This document shows positions 7,780-17,900 of a stretch of DNA of 63,000 nucleotides, piece by piece (positions within the stretch are counted from its first letter, which is position 1; each line of letters opens with the position of its first letter). This stretch comes from an uncultured Pseudomonadales bacterium. Its GTDB lineage: Bacteria > Pseudomonadota > Gammaproteobacteria > Pseudomonadales > Azotimanducaceae. Under the pieces are notes generated by a model. That model was not told the origin of the DNA and did not search any database. It saw only the letters and a program-made list of their open reading frames with translations. The DNA is taken from NCBI GenBank assembly GCA_947258825.1, contig CAMYJX010000057.1:1-63000 (forward strand), written 5' to 3'. The position numbers and the translations under genes are program-made.

Positions 7780-8905
7780 GCGAGGCCGACGAGGCACGAG
7801 CCGTTGCCTCGGGCCGAGGTCGGCCGGGCACGCTGCGGCAGGTTCTGCGACGGGCGTCTCCCGCAGCGGTTTTCACGCTCATCTACTTCGGCATCCTGGT
7901 CTATCCGCTGATGCGCATGCTGTTCCTGTGTTTTCCCGGCTGGCGGCCGGATACGCCCATTCTTCTGCTGATCATGGTGGGACCTCTGGCGGGGCGTCTG
8001 TGCTACGAGTGGTTGCCGGGGCCGGTCACCCGATGGCTGTCAGCAGTGTCGCTTACCTGGCTTGGCCTGTGCTTCATAGCGTTTACGCTGGTCGCACCCT
8101 GGGAAGTCGCCAACCTGCTTCTGGCCCTTGATCCCCAATCCTCCGGCTGGGCGCTGCTCAGCGCAACAGGCGCGCTGACCGCGTACGGGCTGATGAATGC
8201 CCAGCGCCTGACCGTTCGCCAGGTAGACATCCCGGCACCGGCCGAACTGCAGGGTCTGCGCCTTGCCCAGATCAGCGACGTGCACGTCGGGTCCCGCAGC
8301 GGCCGTTTCCTGACGCGGGTCGTGCACCGGCTGAACGCGCAGAACCCCGACCATGTGCTGATCACCGGGGACCTGGTGGATTTTCGCAATATCCAGCAGC
8401 AGGAACTCGCCGCGCTGGGCGAGATCAAGGCCCCGGCCTTCTTCATCATCGGCAATCATGAACGCTATGTGGATGTAGATGACATCTGCCGCTGGAAAAC
8501 CTGGGTATCACGGTGCTGCGCAACCAGAGCCTGGAAGTCGGCAGAATGCAGTTGGTTGGCATCGACGACGCCGAAGCCAAGACCCAGGTAGGCAAGATGC
8601 TGCCTTTCTTCGAGCCCCTGGCGGACCGCTTCCGCATTCTCCTTTACCACCGGCCGGATGGCGCTGCGGACGCCGCCGACTGGGGAGCCGATCTGATGCT
8701 CTGCGGCCATACTCACAACGGCCAGATCGTCCCGTTCAATCATCTGGTGCGCAGGGTCTTTCCGCGAATCTGCGGTCTGTATCAGGTGGGAGACATGCAT
8801 CTCTACGTCTCGCCCGGCACCGGCACCTGGGGCCCGATACTGCGCCTGGGCTCACGCTGCGAAATCAGTATGATTCACCTGACTCAGAAAACCCAAACCA
8901 GCTGA
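7776..8905 (+). pseudogene. Membrane-anchored metallophosphoesterase, frameshifted
   Basis: Starts at GTG 7776 inside the GTGA overlap. The first frame encodes about four hydrophobic helices (residues ~30-150) and then a calcineurin-like phosphoesterase core: LAQISDVHVGSRSGR, ITGDLVDFR, IGNHERYVD (metal-binding D-x-H, GDxVD and GNHE motifs). At about 8480-8500 the similarity moves to another frame, which continues LENLGITVLRNQSLEVG, then LLYHRPDG, MLCGHTHNGQ and a normal C-terminus. The shift equals loss of one base or of four; a collapsed CTGG tandem copy at TGCCGCTGGAAAACC would explain it. It is either a pseudogene or a sequencing/assembly error. Repaired length would be about 377 aa, similar to YkuE/YaeI-type enzymes. 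Confidence 0.85.
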
Positions 8906-8930
8906 CCCAGGCGGCCGCCGGAGACGACTT

Positions 8931-9614
8931 ATGAACTACGAAAAGGAGCTGATCGTCGAGCAGATAGAAATCGGCCCGATGCAGAACTTCACCTACATAG
9001 TGGGCTGCCGCAGCAGCAGGGACGTCGTGATCGTCGACCCGGCCTGGGATATCGATGGTCTGCTCCGGCATATCGAAGAGCAGGACTACCGGCTCACAGC
9101 CGCGCTGGTTACGCATTATCACCCCGACCATTGCGGCGGCTCCTACGGCGGGCACAACATTGAAGGCATCAGCAAGCTCATCGGCCGTAACCCGGTAAAG
9201 GTCTATGCGCACAAGAGCGAAGCGGACGGGGTAAGGAAGGTTACCGGCATTTCCGAGAGCGACCTGGCCCGGGTGGACTCAGGCGACCGCCTCAGCATCG
9301 GCGACATCGAGGTTGAGTTCCTGCACACGCCGGGCCACACGCCCGGCTCGCAATGCTTCCGGATCAAGAACACGCTGGTTTCGGGAGACACCCTGTTCAT
9401 CAACGGCTGCGGCCGGGTAGACCTGCCCGGGTCGAACTCCGAGGACATGTACCACAGCCTGCAGAAGCTCGCCTCGCTGCCCGACGACACCCTGCTGCTT
9501 CCGGGCCACAACTATTCCAGCGTGCCCAACGCCACCATGGGCGACACCCGCGCCCACAACACCTACCTCAACATCAAAGACGTGAACACGTGGAAAATGA
9601 TCATGGGAGACTGA
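8931..9614 (+). CDS. MBL-fold metallo-hydrolase, glyoxalase II-like
   Basis: 227 aa. Metallo-beta-lactamase fold with the ligand motif THYHPDHCGG (H62, H64, D66, H67), LHTPGHTPGSQCF, SGDTLFINGCGRVDLPG and the terminal LLPGHNY. The GRVDLPGS segment after SGDTLF is common to hydroxyacylglutathione hydrolases and persulfide dioxygenases (ETHE1/Blh group). The C-terminal HAGH substrate domain is short or absent, which argues against a classical GloB. It is probably cytoplasmic and acts on a thioester or persulfide; which one is unclear. It lies 25 bp after the frameshifted phosphoesterase and converges with the DUF2147 gene, leaving a 3-bp gap. Confidence 0.88.
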   Translation: MNYEKELIVEQIEIGPMQNFTYIVGCRSSRDVVIVDPAWDIDGLLRHIEEQDYRLTAALVTHYHPDHCGGSYGGHNIEGISKLIGRNPVKVYAHKSEADGVRKVTGISESDLARVDSGDRLSIGDIEVEFLHTPGHTPGSQCFRIKNTLVSGDTLFINGCGRVDLPGSNSEDMYHSLQKLASLPDDTLLLPGHNYSSVPNATMGDTRAHNTYLNIKDVNTWKMIMGD

Positions 9615-9617
9615 GGT

Positions 9618-10163
9618 TCACTCCGCGCAACCGGCCGCTGCGGGAGGTATCTCGTCGGCTAGCGCGAGCATTGCGGGAACCTGCGGCGGGCAGTCGCTGA
9701 CCGGCACGTACTCCACGGTCCGACCGAGCATGGGAACACCCACATAGCCGCGCATCTTGAGGCGACCCTCGGCGTCAACCCACATCCGCGAGGTATAGGT
9801 GTTACCTGTTTTGGGATCGTAGATTCTGCCCTGCCAGCGGCCATCGCCGTACCGGTAGCCAGACAGCAACTCCAGGCCGAGGACAGGACGCTGGCGAAGC
9901 GCCTCATCCTGGTTTCTGTCATCGAGCCGGACGGCACCCGCCGGCCCATCCTGCTCATCGGGCCGATAGACCGGGTTCGTCAGCGCGAAGACTCTGGCGC
10001 TGAGCCTGTCATCGACCAGGGCAACCTCGAGGATGGATTCTTCGCCTGCCCAGAAACCGACGACGCTGTGCCTGCCGTCTTCCGTCTCGGACCAGGCCGA
10101 GGGGAAAAGACACGCGTCGACGGCCAGGACCCCTAACAAGGTAATCAAGGGCATCCTGCGCAT
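9618..10163 (-). CDS. DUF2147-family secreted protein
   Basis: 181 aa from ATG 10163, chosen because AGGAGG lies about 7 nt upstream and the product then begins with a signal peptide (MRRMPLITLLGVLAVDACLF, cleavage near SAWSE). The mature part has DUF2147 features: an opening GFWAGEESILEV strand, a run of Asp-rich turn (LDDRNQDEALRQRP), LGLELLSGYRYGDGRWQGRIYDP, TGNTYTSRMWVD and MRGYVGVPMLGRT. Members are small periplasmic beta-barrel-like proteins of unknown function. The C-terminal SDCPPQ...AGCAE holds two cysteines that could form a disulfide. The 170-bp gap to phoX (10164-10333) holds no other supported feature. Confidence 0.82.
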   Translation of the reverse strand: MRRMPLITLLGVLAVDACLFPSAWSETEDGRHSVVGFWAGEESILEVALVDDRLSARVFALTNPVYRPDEQDGPAGAVRLDDRNQDEALRQRPVLGLELLSGYRYGDGRWQGRIYDPKTGNTYTSRMWVDAEGRLKMRGYVGVPMLGRTVEYVPVSDCPPQVPAMLALADEIPPAAAGCAE

Positions 10164-10333
10164 CTCGTGGCCTCCTGAAAGTTCTGAACCCGGTCTCGAT
10201 CCGGCGATTCTGGATGGCCGGTCTGCAAGTCCATAAGATAGCGGAAACAGGGGAGGCAATCAGCATGGACACGATAACGCTCTGGGTACCTACAACGGCC
10301 TGCGGAAGAGCTGGATGAAGCAGAGTAGCGGGT

Positions 10334-12220
10334 TCAGGAACCCACGATCCCACGGTCTTTGCGGCGTATCACCAGCGTCGCGTCACGGGGAATTTTGCCG
10401 CTGCCAAAAGGTGCAGGAAAGCTGGTGGCGGCCGGATTGCCGTTACCTGGATGCTGCAGATTGCAGAACAGCGTGCGGCGATCCGGCGTCACGGTTATGC
10501 CGGTGACCTCACATGAAATGACGCCCTCTAACAGGCGGCGCAGCTCACCGGTTGCCGGGTCGGCGACCAGCATCTGATCGTTTAGACCGGCGGGCTGGGG
10601 ACCATCGGTTGCAATGAAAAGACGACCGTCGGGGTCTGCCCAAAGGCCGTCTGGCGAGCCGAAAGCATCTTCCGAATCATGGGTGGTCGCGGCGATCAGG
10701 AAAATGTCCCAGCTGAACGTGGTGCCGAGGTGATGCTGGTCATCACGCCAGCGGATGATGTGACCGCTGAGGTTGGGCGCCAGCGGATTTGCGGCATCCG
10801 GACCGGGGAGGCCGTCGTCGCCCCGCTGGTCGTTGTTGGTCAGCGAGCAGTAAACGTCCCCGTTAGGCGCTACCGTCGTCCACTCCGGTCGGTCCATCGG
10901 GGTTGCGCCGAGCAGATCGGCGGCGACGCGAGCGAAGGTGACAACCGCGGCCTGGTCAGCAAACCTGTCCGCAAGCAGCGGGTGGTCGATGGTCAGTTCC
11001 AGCCATTCACCGGTACCATCATCATTGAACCTGGCGACATACAGCGAGCCTTCGTCCAGCGGGCTGACGCCGCGAGCCCGCATTGCCTGCCAGTCGTCCG
11101 CCGAGACGAACTTGTAGATGTAGTCAAAGCGCTGATCGTCACCCATGTAAACCACAGCCCGGCCGCCTTCGCCCACGGCCACTGCCGCGCCTTCGTGCCT
11201 GAAGCGACCCAGCGCAGTGCGCTTGATGGGGGTCTGCCTGGCATTCCATGGGTCAATCTCCACCACCCAGCCGAAACGGTTCTCCTCGTTGGTGTAATCG
11301 GGATCGGCAAGGTCAAAGCGCCGGTCGTACTTTTCCCAGCCGTAGCCGAACCCCCCCGCGCTGAAACCGTAGCGTTCATGCTCCGGGGTAGCGGTCCAGC
11401 GCTCCGTAGCGCCGAAGTAGCCATGAACATTTTCTTCGCACGTCAGATAGGTTCCCCAAGGCGTATGTCCGCTGGCACAGTTGTTGAGGGTGCCCAGCGG
11501 CTCGCCGCCGCCGGGGGTTTCCAGCAGCCGGCTGCCCGCGGCCGGACCGCTGAAAGCAACCGGCGTATTGACGTGAACTCGACGGCTGTAGGGGCTGCGT
11601 ATCTGACGCCAACTGCCATCTCTGCGGACGATGGCTACCACTGAAACACCATGGGCATGCTGTGAAAGCCGAACGTCTTCGAGGGAACCGGGAATCCCTC
11701 TACCCAACACATGATTGTTGCGTCCGAACTCGTGATTGATGCAGAGCATGCCGGCATTGCTGCTTTCTTTCCCCTCATGCACGTAGGGAAAGAACCACAT
11801 ACCATCATGGCCAATGCCGATCATTTCGGCCTGGTCTGCCGCGGTGGGACGGGTTGTGGGATCGCCGTCATAAACCGGACCCCCGGGTTGCAGCGGGTCG
11901 CCCCAGGGAATCAGCACTTCGTAGTCGTAGTCCGCTGAAATGCTGACTTCCGCACCCCCGGCTTCGGAAAGCGGCACAGGCTGGAAATTGATGAGCCCGC
12001 TTGCTTGCGGACGGTCGACCTGGGGGTGATCGAGCGGGTCTTGCTCAGGCTTTCCGGCTTCGACGTCTGCGGCCCAGGAAGGGCCCGAACTCAGGAAACC
12101 TCCCGCCGCGGCAGCCAGGCTCCCTGCGAGCACTCGACGACGCGACACATGCACCTGCAGCACGTCGCCAAACGGGCGGTTTCCTGAACGATTGGTAATA
12201 ACTTCGTCTTCGCGATCCAT
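10334..12220 (-). CDS. PhoX-family (DUF839) phosphatase, Tat-exported
   Basis: 628 aa from ATG 12220. The N-terminus contains a twin-arginine signal, SRRRVLAGSLAAAAGGFL, ending near SWAAD, so the protein is exported folded; tatABC is at 42.9-44.4 kb. The mature part is a long beta-propeller with PhoX/DUF839 motifs: GDPTTRPTAADQAEMIGIGH, CINHEFGRNNH, TYLTCEENVHGYFG, GRFRHEGAAVAV, YMGDDQRFDYIYKFV, PDGLWADPDGRLFIATDG and a C-terminal EVTGITVTPDRRTLFCNLQHP. Known PhoX enzymes are Ca/Fe-dependent periplasmic phosphomonoesterases used in phosphate scavenging. No Pho-box was recognised upstream, so phosphate control is unproven. It ends 170 bp from DUF2147 and starts 93 bp from mdh. Confidence 0.9.
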   Translation of the reverse strand: MDREDEVITNRSGNRPFGDVLQVHVSRRRVLAGSLAAAAGGFLSSGPSWAADVEAGKPEQDPLDHPQVDRPQASGLINFQPVPLSEAGGAEVSISADYDYEVLIPWGDPLQPGGPVYDGDPTTRPTAADQAEMIGIGHDGMWFFPYVHEGKESSNAGMLCINHEFGRNNHVLGRGIPGSLEDVRLSQHAHGVSVVAIVRRDGSWRQIRSPYSRRVHVNTPVAFSGPAAGSRLLETPGGGEPLGTLNNCASGHTPWGTYLTCEENVHGYFGATERWTATPEHERYGFSAGGFGYGWEKYDRRFDLADPDYTNEENRFGWVVEIDPWNARQTPIKRTALGRFRHEGAAVAVGEGGRAVVYMGDDQRFDYIYKFVSADDWQAMRARGVSPLDEGSLYVARFNDDGTGEWLELTIDHPLLADRFADQAAVVTFARVAADLLGATPMDRPEWTTVAPNGDVYCSLTNNDQRGDDGLPGPDAANPLAPNLSGHIIRWRDDQHHLGTTFSWDIFLIAATTHDSEDAFGSPDGLWADPDGRLFIATDGPQPAGLNDQMLVADPATGELRRLLEGVISCEVTGITVTPDRRTLFCNLQHPGNGNPAATSFPAPFGSGKIPRDATLVIRRKDRGIVGS

Positions 12221-12313
12221 AGTCGTACCCCGCAAGCCGGCATATCCAGATGCCAGGGGGCTGTCCTGCCTTAATACTACCGGAACGGAGACAATATCAC
12301 CGGTACCGGGACC

Positions 12314-13291
12314 TCAACCCGTCAGCAAATGCGCAACGGCGTCCCGCTCTTCGACAAGCTCAGCTTCCGTTGCCCGCATCTTCTCGCGACTGAACTCATT
12401 CACCTCGAGCCCCTGAACGATCTTCCAGTCACCACCGTCGCAGGTGACAGGGTAAGAATAAATCAGGCCCGCTTCGATGCCGTAGCTGCCATCCGAATAA
12501 ACGCCCATGCTCACCACGCCGTCGCTGCCCAGGGCCCAGTCATGCATGTGGTCGATAGCGGCGTTCGCCGCCGACGCTGCGCTGGAGGCGCCTCTGGCTT
12601 CGATAACCGCGGCACCACGCTGCTGCACGGTGGGAATGAATTCACCCGTGTACCAGTCCATGTCCACCAGTTGCATGGCCGAATTCCCAGCCACGGTTGC
12701 CTGGTGAATGTCGGGGTACTGAGTGGCGGAGTGGTTGCCCCAGATAGCGAGCCCGGACACGTCGAGCACGTGTTTTCCCGTCTTGACGGCCAGCTGGGCC
12801 ACGGCCCGATTGTGGTCCAGACGCGTCATGGCCGTGAACTGCCTGGGATCGATATCGGGCGCGTTGCGCTGCGCGATCAAAGAATTGGTGTTGGCGGGAT
12901 TGCCTACAACCAGGATCTTTACATCCCGACTGGCATGGTCGTTGAGGGCTTTGCCCTGTACCGAAAAGATCGCCGCATTGGCTTCAATCAGGTCCTTCCG
13001 CTCCATGCCCTTGCTGCGCGGGCGCGAACCCACCAGCAGCGCGTAGTCCGTATCCTTGAAGGCAACATCTGCATCATCGGTTGGCAGCATGCCGTGCACC
13101 AGGGGAAAGGCACAGTCCTGCAGCTCCATGACGACGCCGCGGAGCGCGTCCAATGCCGGCGTTATCTCCAGCAGCTGCAGGATGACCGGCTGGTCTTTGC
13201 CTAGCATCTCACCTGAGGCGATTCGGAAAAGCAGCGCATAGCCGATCTGTCCAGCCGCTCCGGTTACGGTCACTCGCACGGGATCTTTCAT
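12314..13291 (-). CDS. mdh: Malate dehydrogenase
   Basis: About 325 aa. NAD(P)-dependent oxidation of malate to oxaloacetate in the TCA cycle. The Rossmann motif [21 protein letters not shown] starts at residue ~7. Also seen are [34 protein letters not shown] (substrate loop), [20 protein letters not shown] and [10 protein letters not shown] with the catalytic His. This is the MDH type 2 subfamily related to plant and actinobacterial enzymes rather than the short E. coli Mdh. Of two in-frame ATGs, 13291 has GGAG at 8 nt spacing; 13297 has it at only 2 nt. The open frame extends further upstream but without homology. Confidence 0.95.
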   Translation of the reverse strand: MKDPVRVTVTGAAGQIGYALLFRIASGEMLGKDQPVILQLLEITPALDALRGVVMELQDCAFPLVHGMLPTDDADVAFKDTDYALLVGSRPRSKGMERKDLIEANAAIFSVQGKALNDHASRDVKILVVGNPANTNSLIAQRNAPDIDPRQFTAMTRLDHNRAVAQLAVKTGKHVLDVSGLAIWGNHSATQYPDIHQATVAGNSAMQLVDMDWYTGEFIPTVQQRGAAVIEARGASSAASAANAAIDHMHDWALGSDGVVSMGVYSDGSYGIEAGLIYSYPVTCDGGDWKIVQGLEVNEFSREKMRATEAELVEERDAVAHLLTG

Positions 13292-13383
13292 GGGCATATC
13301 TCCATAGGTTGCTGTGCCAATGGCGGGCCGCGCATTGTAAGGAAAGCTTGGCCGGTTCGCACTCGCCCGCTGCGCTGACTGGT

Positions 13384-13812
13384 TCAATCCCACACATACT
13401 CGTGAAACCAGTCCTGCCGGGTACGAAATTCCAGCGCTTCGGCAATCCACGGAGGGTGGGGCTCGGGAAGCGTGTCCAATGAAAACCAGTCGGCCCTGTC
13501 GAAAAGTTCCGGCTCCGCGAGGCCAGGCGTTCCGTCCCAGCGAACCGCTTCGAAGACGAAGTTGAGGCCCTGATGACGCCCTGCCCTGTACGGCATCACG
13601 CAAACCGGCCGAATCTCTTCAGGACGCACGCCGGTTTCTTCCTGACATTCCCGCAGCGCCGCCTCGCTGACATCTTCACCGTGGTGCTGATGCCCACCGG
13701 GCAACCCATAATAGCCATCCATGAACCCGGTGTTGGCACGCCTGAGCAGAAAAAGCCGGTTCCCACTCAATAAAAGCACGTGTACGACCACCGGAAAACT
13801 GGCTCTAGCCAC
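13384..13812 (-). CDS. NUDIX hydrolase
   Basis: 142 aa. A complete Nudix box is present ([20 protein letters not shown] followed by TGV, i.e. GX5EX7REUXEEXGU) at about residues 40-62, with the flanking strand [20 protein letters not shown] before it. Such enzymes cleave nucleoside diphosphates linked to another group; [10 protein letters not shown] and the short length resemble the MutT/NUDT-like house-cleaning class, but the substrate cannot be told. It runs divergently from the GNAT gene with only about 40 bp between the starts, so the promoters must overlap. Confidence 0.9.
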   Translation of the reverse strand: MARASFPVVVHVLLLSGNRLFLLRRANTGFMDGYYGLPGGHQHHGEDVSEAALRECQEETGVRPEEIRPVCVMPYRAGRHQGLNFVFEAVRWDGTPGLAEPELFDRADWFSLDTLPEPHPPWIAEALEFRTRQDWFHEYVWD

Positions 13813-13852
13813 GTCTCTACTTCCATCCGAAGAATACTGCTATCGTGAAGCG

Positions 13853-14656
13853 GTGAAGCCGGCAGAGCAACTCAACCCGCCAACCGCACGCTTGCTGCTG
13901 AGCCGCCGGGTTGAAGAAGCGTCCCTCAACGCCTGGCCGGCGATGCACCAGATGCTGGTGGACGGCTGGCTGCTCCGCTTCAGCAAGGGTTTCACGAAAA
14001 GAGCGAATTCCGTGGTACCTCTGTATCCGACCGCCGGCAATTCGGCCGCAGATACGGCGGAGAAAGTGAAATTCTGCGAAAATCTGTATGCACGCGAGCG
14101 CCTGCAGACCCTCTTCAGGCTTACCTCCATTGGCACCACGCTGGGCTCCCATGAGCCGCTGGACGACTATCTGGACGCCCGGGGATACAACTACCGAGAC
14201 CCGACCCTGGTGCTGACCGCGCCGCTGATCGAACGGACAGCTTCGGTACCCCTGAGCCTGCTGTCGCTGGGTGAGTGGCTCGACGTGTACGGCCAGCTGT
14301 CCGGCATGGATGAAGGGAGTGGGGCGAAGACGCGGGCCCTGCACGGCGCCATTCTCCAAGGCATGCCCCAACCCTGTGCGTTCGCCGTGGTTGGCAATCC
14401 GGCTCGCCCTCTCGCTTGCGGGCTCGGCGTTCTGGAACAGGAGCTGCTGGGCCTGTTCGACGTCGTTACCAGCCCCTCGGCGCGGCGGCAGGGACACGGT
14501 CGGTCTCTGGTAGCGGGCCTGCTTGCCTGGGGCTGCCAGCAGGGTGCAAGCCGGGCCTACCTGCAAATGACGGAAAATAACCACCCCGCCAGGGCGCTGT
14601 ACGACAGCCTGGGGTTCGAGGAGCTGTACAGGTACTGGTACCGGGTATCCCCCTAG
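13853..14656 (+). CDS. GNAT-family N-acetyltransferase
   Basis: 267 aa if started at GTG 13853 (VKPAEQLNPPTARLLLSRRV); an upstream extension of the frame would overlap the Nudix start. The C-terminal ~90 residues are the GNAT fold: ELLGLFDVVTSPSARRQGHGRSL carries the acetyl-CoA loop (RRQGHG), followed by AYLQMTENNHPARALYDSLG and FEELYRYWYR (motif B). The N-terminal ~140 residues are a degenerate GNAT-like or unique domain (AWPAMHQMLVDGWLLRFSKG, FTKRANSV), a pattern seen in a widespread uncharacterised subfamily. The substrate is unknown. Confidence 0.85.
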   Translation: MKPAEQLNPPTARLLLSRRVEEASLNAWPAMHQMLVDGWLLRFSKGFTKRANSVVPLYPTAGNSAADTAEKVKFCENLYARERLQTLFRLTSIGTTLGSHEPLDDYLDARGYNYRDPTLVLTAPLIERTASVPLSLLSLGEWLDVYGQLSGMDEGSGAKTRALHGAILQGMPQPCAFAVVGNPARPLACGLGVLEQELLGLFDVVTSPSARRQGHGRSLVAGLLAWGCQQGASRAYLQMTENNHPARALYDSLGFEELYRYWYRVSP

Positions 14657-14739
14657 CTCTTGATTCGAGCCCCCATTTCTGAGATGTTTCGTGATTCGTG
14701 CGCGAGCCGCGTCGCCGGCGAGCCGTTGGCCAGTTAAGC

Positions 14740-14759
14740 ATCTAGAACATATTCTAGAT
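14740..14759. promoter_or_regulatory. Perfect 20-bp inverted repeat upstream of gltB
   Basis: ATCTAGAACATATTCTAGAT: two exact 8-bp arms around CATA. It lies in the AT-rich part of the 299-bp GNAT-gltB gap, 196 bp before the gltB start, and overlaps -10-like sequence. A second small palindrome, GTTAGGCTAAC, is at 14773-14783. The symmetry suggests a dimeric regulator site; no known consensus is recognised. The rest of the gap (14657-14955) shows no gene. Confidence 0.45.
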
Positions 14760-14955
14760 AAAAATCATAAAGTTAGGCTAACGCAAGCGAATTCCCGATG
14801 GCTCCAAGATGCGCCGTCAGCTGGCGTGACGTCCGCGTAGGCTGGGAATTTTCCCACGCCCAACCCTGTTGCCCGTGACCAGCGGTAGAGCTTCGTGCGC
14901 TCCGCCCTCGGGTCACGGACGGGAACGGGGGAAACTGAAATGAAGAAAGGGTGCC

Positions 14956-17900
14956 ATGACCGAGACAGCACACATTGGCCTGCCTCCCAAAAGAGGCCTG
15001 TACGACCCGGACAGCGAAAAAGACAGCTGCGGGGTCGGCTTCATCTGCGACATCAAGGGTCGACCCAGCCGTCAGATCATCGAAGATGCTCAGGCAATGA
15101 ACTGTTGCATGGAGCACCGCGGCGGCGTTGGATACGAGAAGAATACCGGCGACGGCGCCGGCATACTGGTCGGTCTTCCCGACCGTTTTCTCCGCAAAGT
15201 CGCCCAGACCGATCTGAACATCGACCTTCCCGCCTCCGGCGAGTACGGCGTCGGGAACGTATTCCTGCCAACGGACGAGGCGCAACGGGAGCACTGTCTA
15301 GGGGTTTTCGAAGAAGAGATTGCTGCAGCCGGACAGCGGCTGCTCGGCTGGCGGCAGCTACCCGTCCATCCGGACGGCGCCGGCATCGGCAACGCCGCGC
15401 GGGCGGCCATGCCCCAATTTGCCCAGCTGTTTATCGGCGCTGCCGCGGTGTCCGGGGACGAGTTCGAACGTAAGCTCTACCTCATTCGCAAGCACGGCAC
15501 TCTGCGCATCCGAAGTGATGAGCAGCTCAGCGAGCGGAAGTCATTCTACGTCTGCTCCCTGTCCACCAAGGTCATCGTCTACAAGGGCATGCTGACCCCC
15601 GATCAGGTGTTTCCGTTCTATCCCGACTTGCTGGATGCCGACTTTGAGTCGCACCTTGCGATGGTGCACTCGAGGTTCAGCACCAATACGTTCCCATCAT
15701 GGGATCGAGCTCAGCCGAATCGGTTTATGAGCCACAACGGCGAGATCAATACCGTTCTGGGCAACAAGAACTGGATGAATGCTCGACAGGGTACCTTGGA
15801 TACGCCGCTGTTCGGCGACAACCTGCAGAAGCTGTTTCCCATCGTCGAGAAGGACTGTTCGGACTCGGGAACGTTCGACAACGTTCTGGAGTTTCTCCTG
15901 ATGTCGGGGCGCAAGCTGCAGGAAGCCGTCCTCATGATGATTCCGGAGGCATGGCAACAGCACGCCACCATGGACCCCGAGAAGCGCGCCTTCTACGAAT
16001 ACAACTCCTGCCTCATGGAACCCTGGGACGGCCCCGCTTCCATCGCCTTCACCGATGGCAACTACATCGGCGCGGTGCTGGACAGAAACGGCCTCAGGCC
16101 GAGCCGCTACTACATCACCGATGACGACAAATGCATCATGGCTTCGGAGGTTGGCGTCGTTAAGGTCAATCCCGAACGGGTCATCGAGAAAGGCCGCCTG
16201 CAGCCCGGCCGGATATTCCTCATCGATTTCGCTCAGGGCCGCATGATTCCTGACGCGGAGGTCAAGGGTGAATGGTCGCGCGCCAAGCCCTACCAGCAGT
16301 GGCTGGACGACCAGCGCATCGAGCTCGACCAACTCGCGCCGTCACGGGAACCTCATGGCTTCGATCCGGAAAGCCTTCTGGCCCGCATGCAGGCGTTCGG
16401 CTACACCGTGGAGACCATGCAGATCATGCTCCAGCCCCTGGTGAAGGAGCTGAGAGATCCTCTGGGGTCCATGGGCAACGACGCAGCGCTGGCGGTCATG
16501 TCCGAAAAACCACGCATGCTGTACGACTACTTCAAGCAGCGCTTCGCCCAGGTCACGAACCCGGCCATCGACTCTATCCGGGAAGAAGTCATCATGGCGC
16601 TGGAGTGTTACATCGGCCCGGAGCACAACCTGCTCTCGAGCACGCCCGAACACGCCCAAAGGCTGAGGCTTCCTCATCCCATCCTCTCCAACGAAGAGCT
16701 GGCGGCGTTGCAGCACATGGATCACCGCGGCTGGCGCACCCAAACCATCGACATCACATTCGCCAGAGATTCGGGCAGGCAGGGTCTGACAGAGGCCCTG
16801 GACCGCATCTGCCGGGAAGCCAGCGAAGCAATCGACTCCGGCTACAGCCTGATCGTTCTGTCCGACCGAGGCCTGAGCAGCACGCGGGTTCCCATATCGG
16901 CCCTGCTTGCGGTGGGTACCGTGCACCACCATCTGGTTCAGACCTTCGCTAGAACGCGAGTGGGGTTGCTGCTGGAGAGCGGAGAAGCACGCGAGGTCCA
17001 TCATCACTGCCTGCTGATCGGCTACGGAGCGGACGGCGTCAACCCTTATCTGGCGTTCGAGGCGCTCTGGGACTCCCGTCGCCGGGGTGAGCTGGACGAT
17101 GCCCCTCACATCGCCAACGACGACGATGTGGTGGCCGCGTACCGGAAAGGTACGGCTAAAGGCATCCTAAAGGTCATGGCCAAGATGGGCATATCGACCC
17201 TCCAGTCCTATAAGGGCGCCCAGATCTTCGAAGCCGTGGGCCTCGCAGAGGACGTCATCGATCGGGCATTTGTCGGCACCGCGAGCCGCGTGCAGGGCGT
17301 AGGCCTGGAGGTGCTCGCGGAGGAGATGCAGCGCCGACACGACATCGGCTATCCGAGCAGATCAATCAACGTGCACGTACTGCCCAATCCCGGGGATTTT
17401 CACTGGCGTCGTACCGGTGATACTCACATGTGGGATCCGGAAGCGATCGCCCATCTACAGGGCGCGGCGCGCGGCAACAGCGAAGATGCCTATTGGCGCT
17501 TCGCCGATCACATCAACCGCGAAACCACCCGCCAGGCCAACCTGCGGGGCCTGCTGACCTTCCGCGTCGATGCCGGTGACGAGGCCATCCCCATAGAAGA
17601 GGTAGAGCCGGAAAGCGAGATCGTGCGCCGATTCGCCACGGGTGCCATGAGCTTCGGGTCCATCAGCGCGGAAGCCCACGAGTCCCTGGCAATCGCCATG
17701 AACCGTATGGGCGGAAAATCAAACACCGGAGAGGGTGGCGAGGACGTCGCGCGTTTCCAACCCATGGCCAATGGCGATTCGAAGCGCAGCGCGATCAAGC
17801 AGGTTGCCAGCGGTCGATTTGGCGTGACGATCAACTACCTGACCAACGCTGACGAGCTGCAGATCAAGATCATTCAGGGCGCCAAGCCCGGTGAGGGTGG

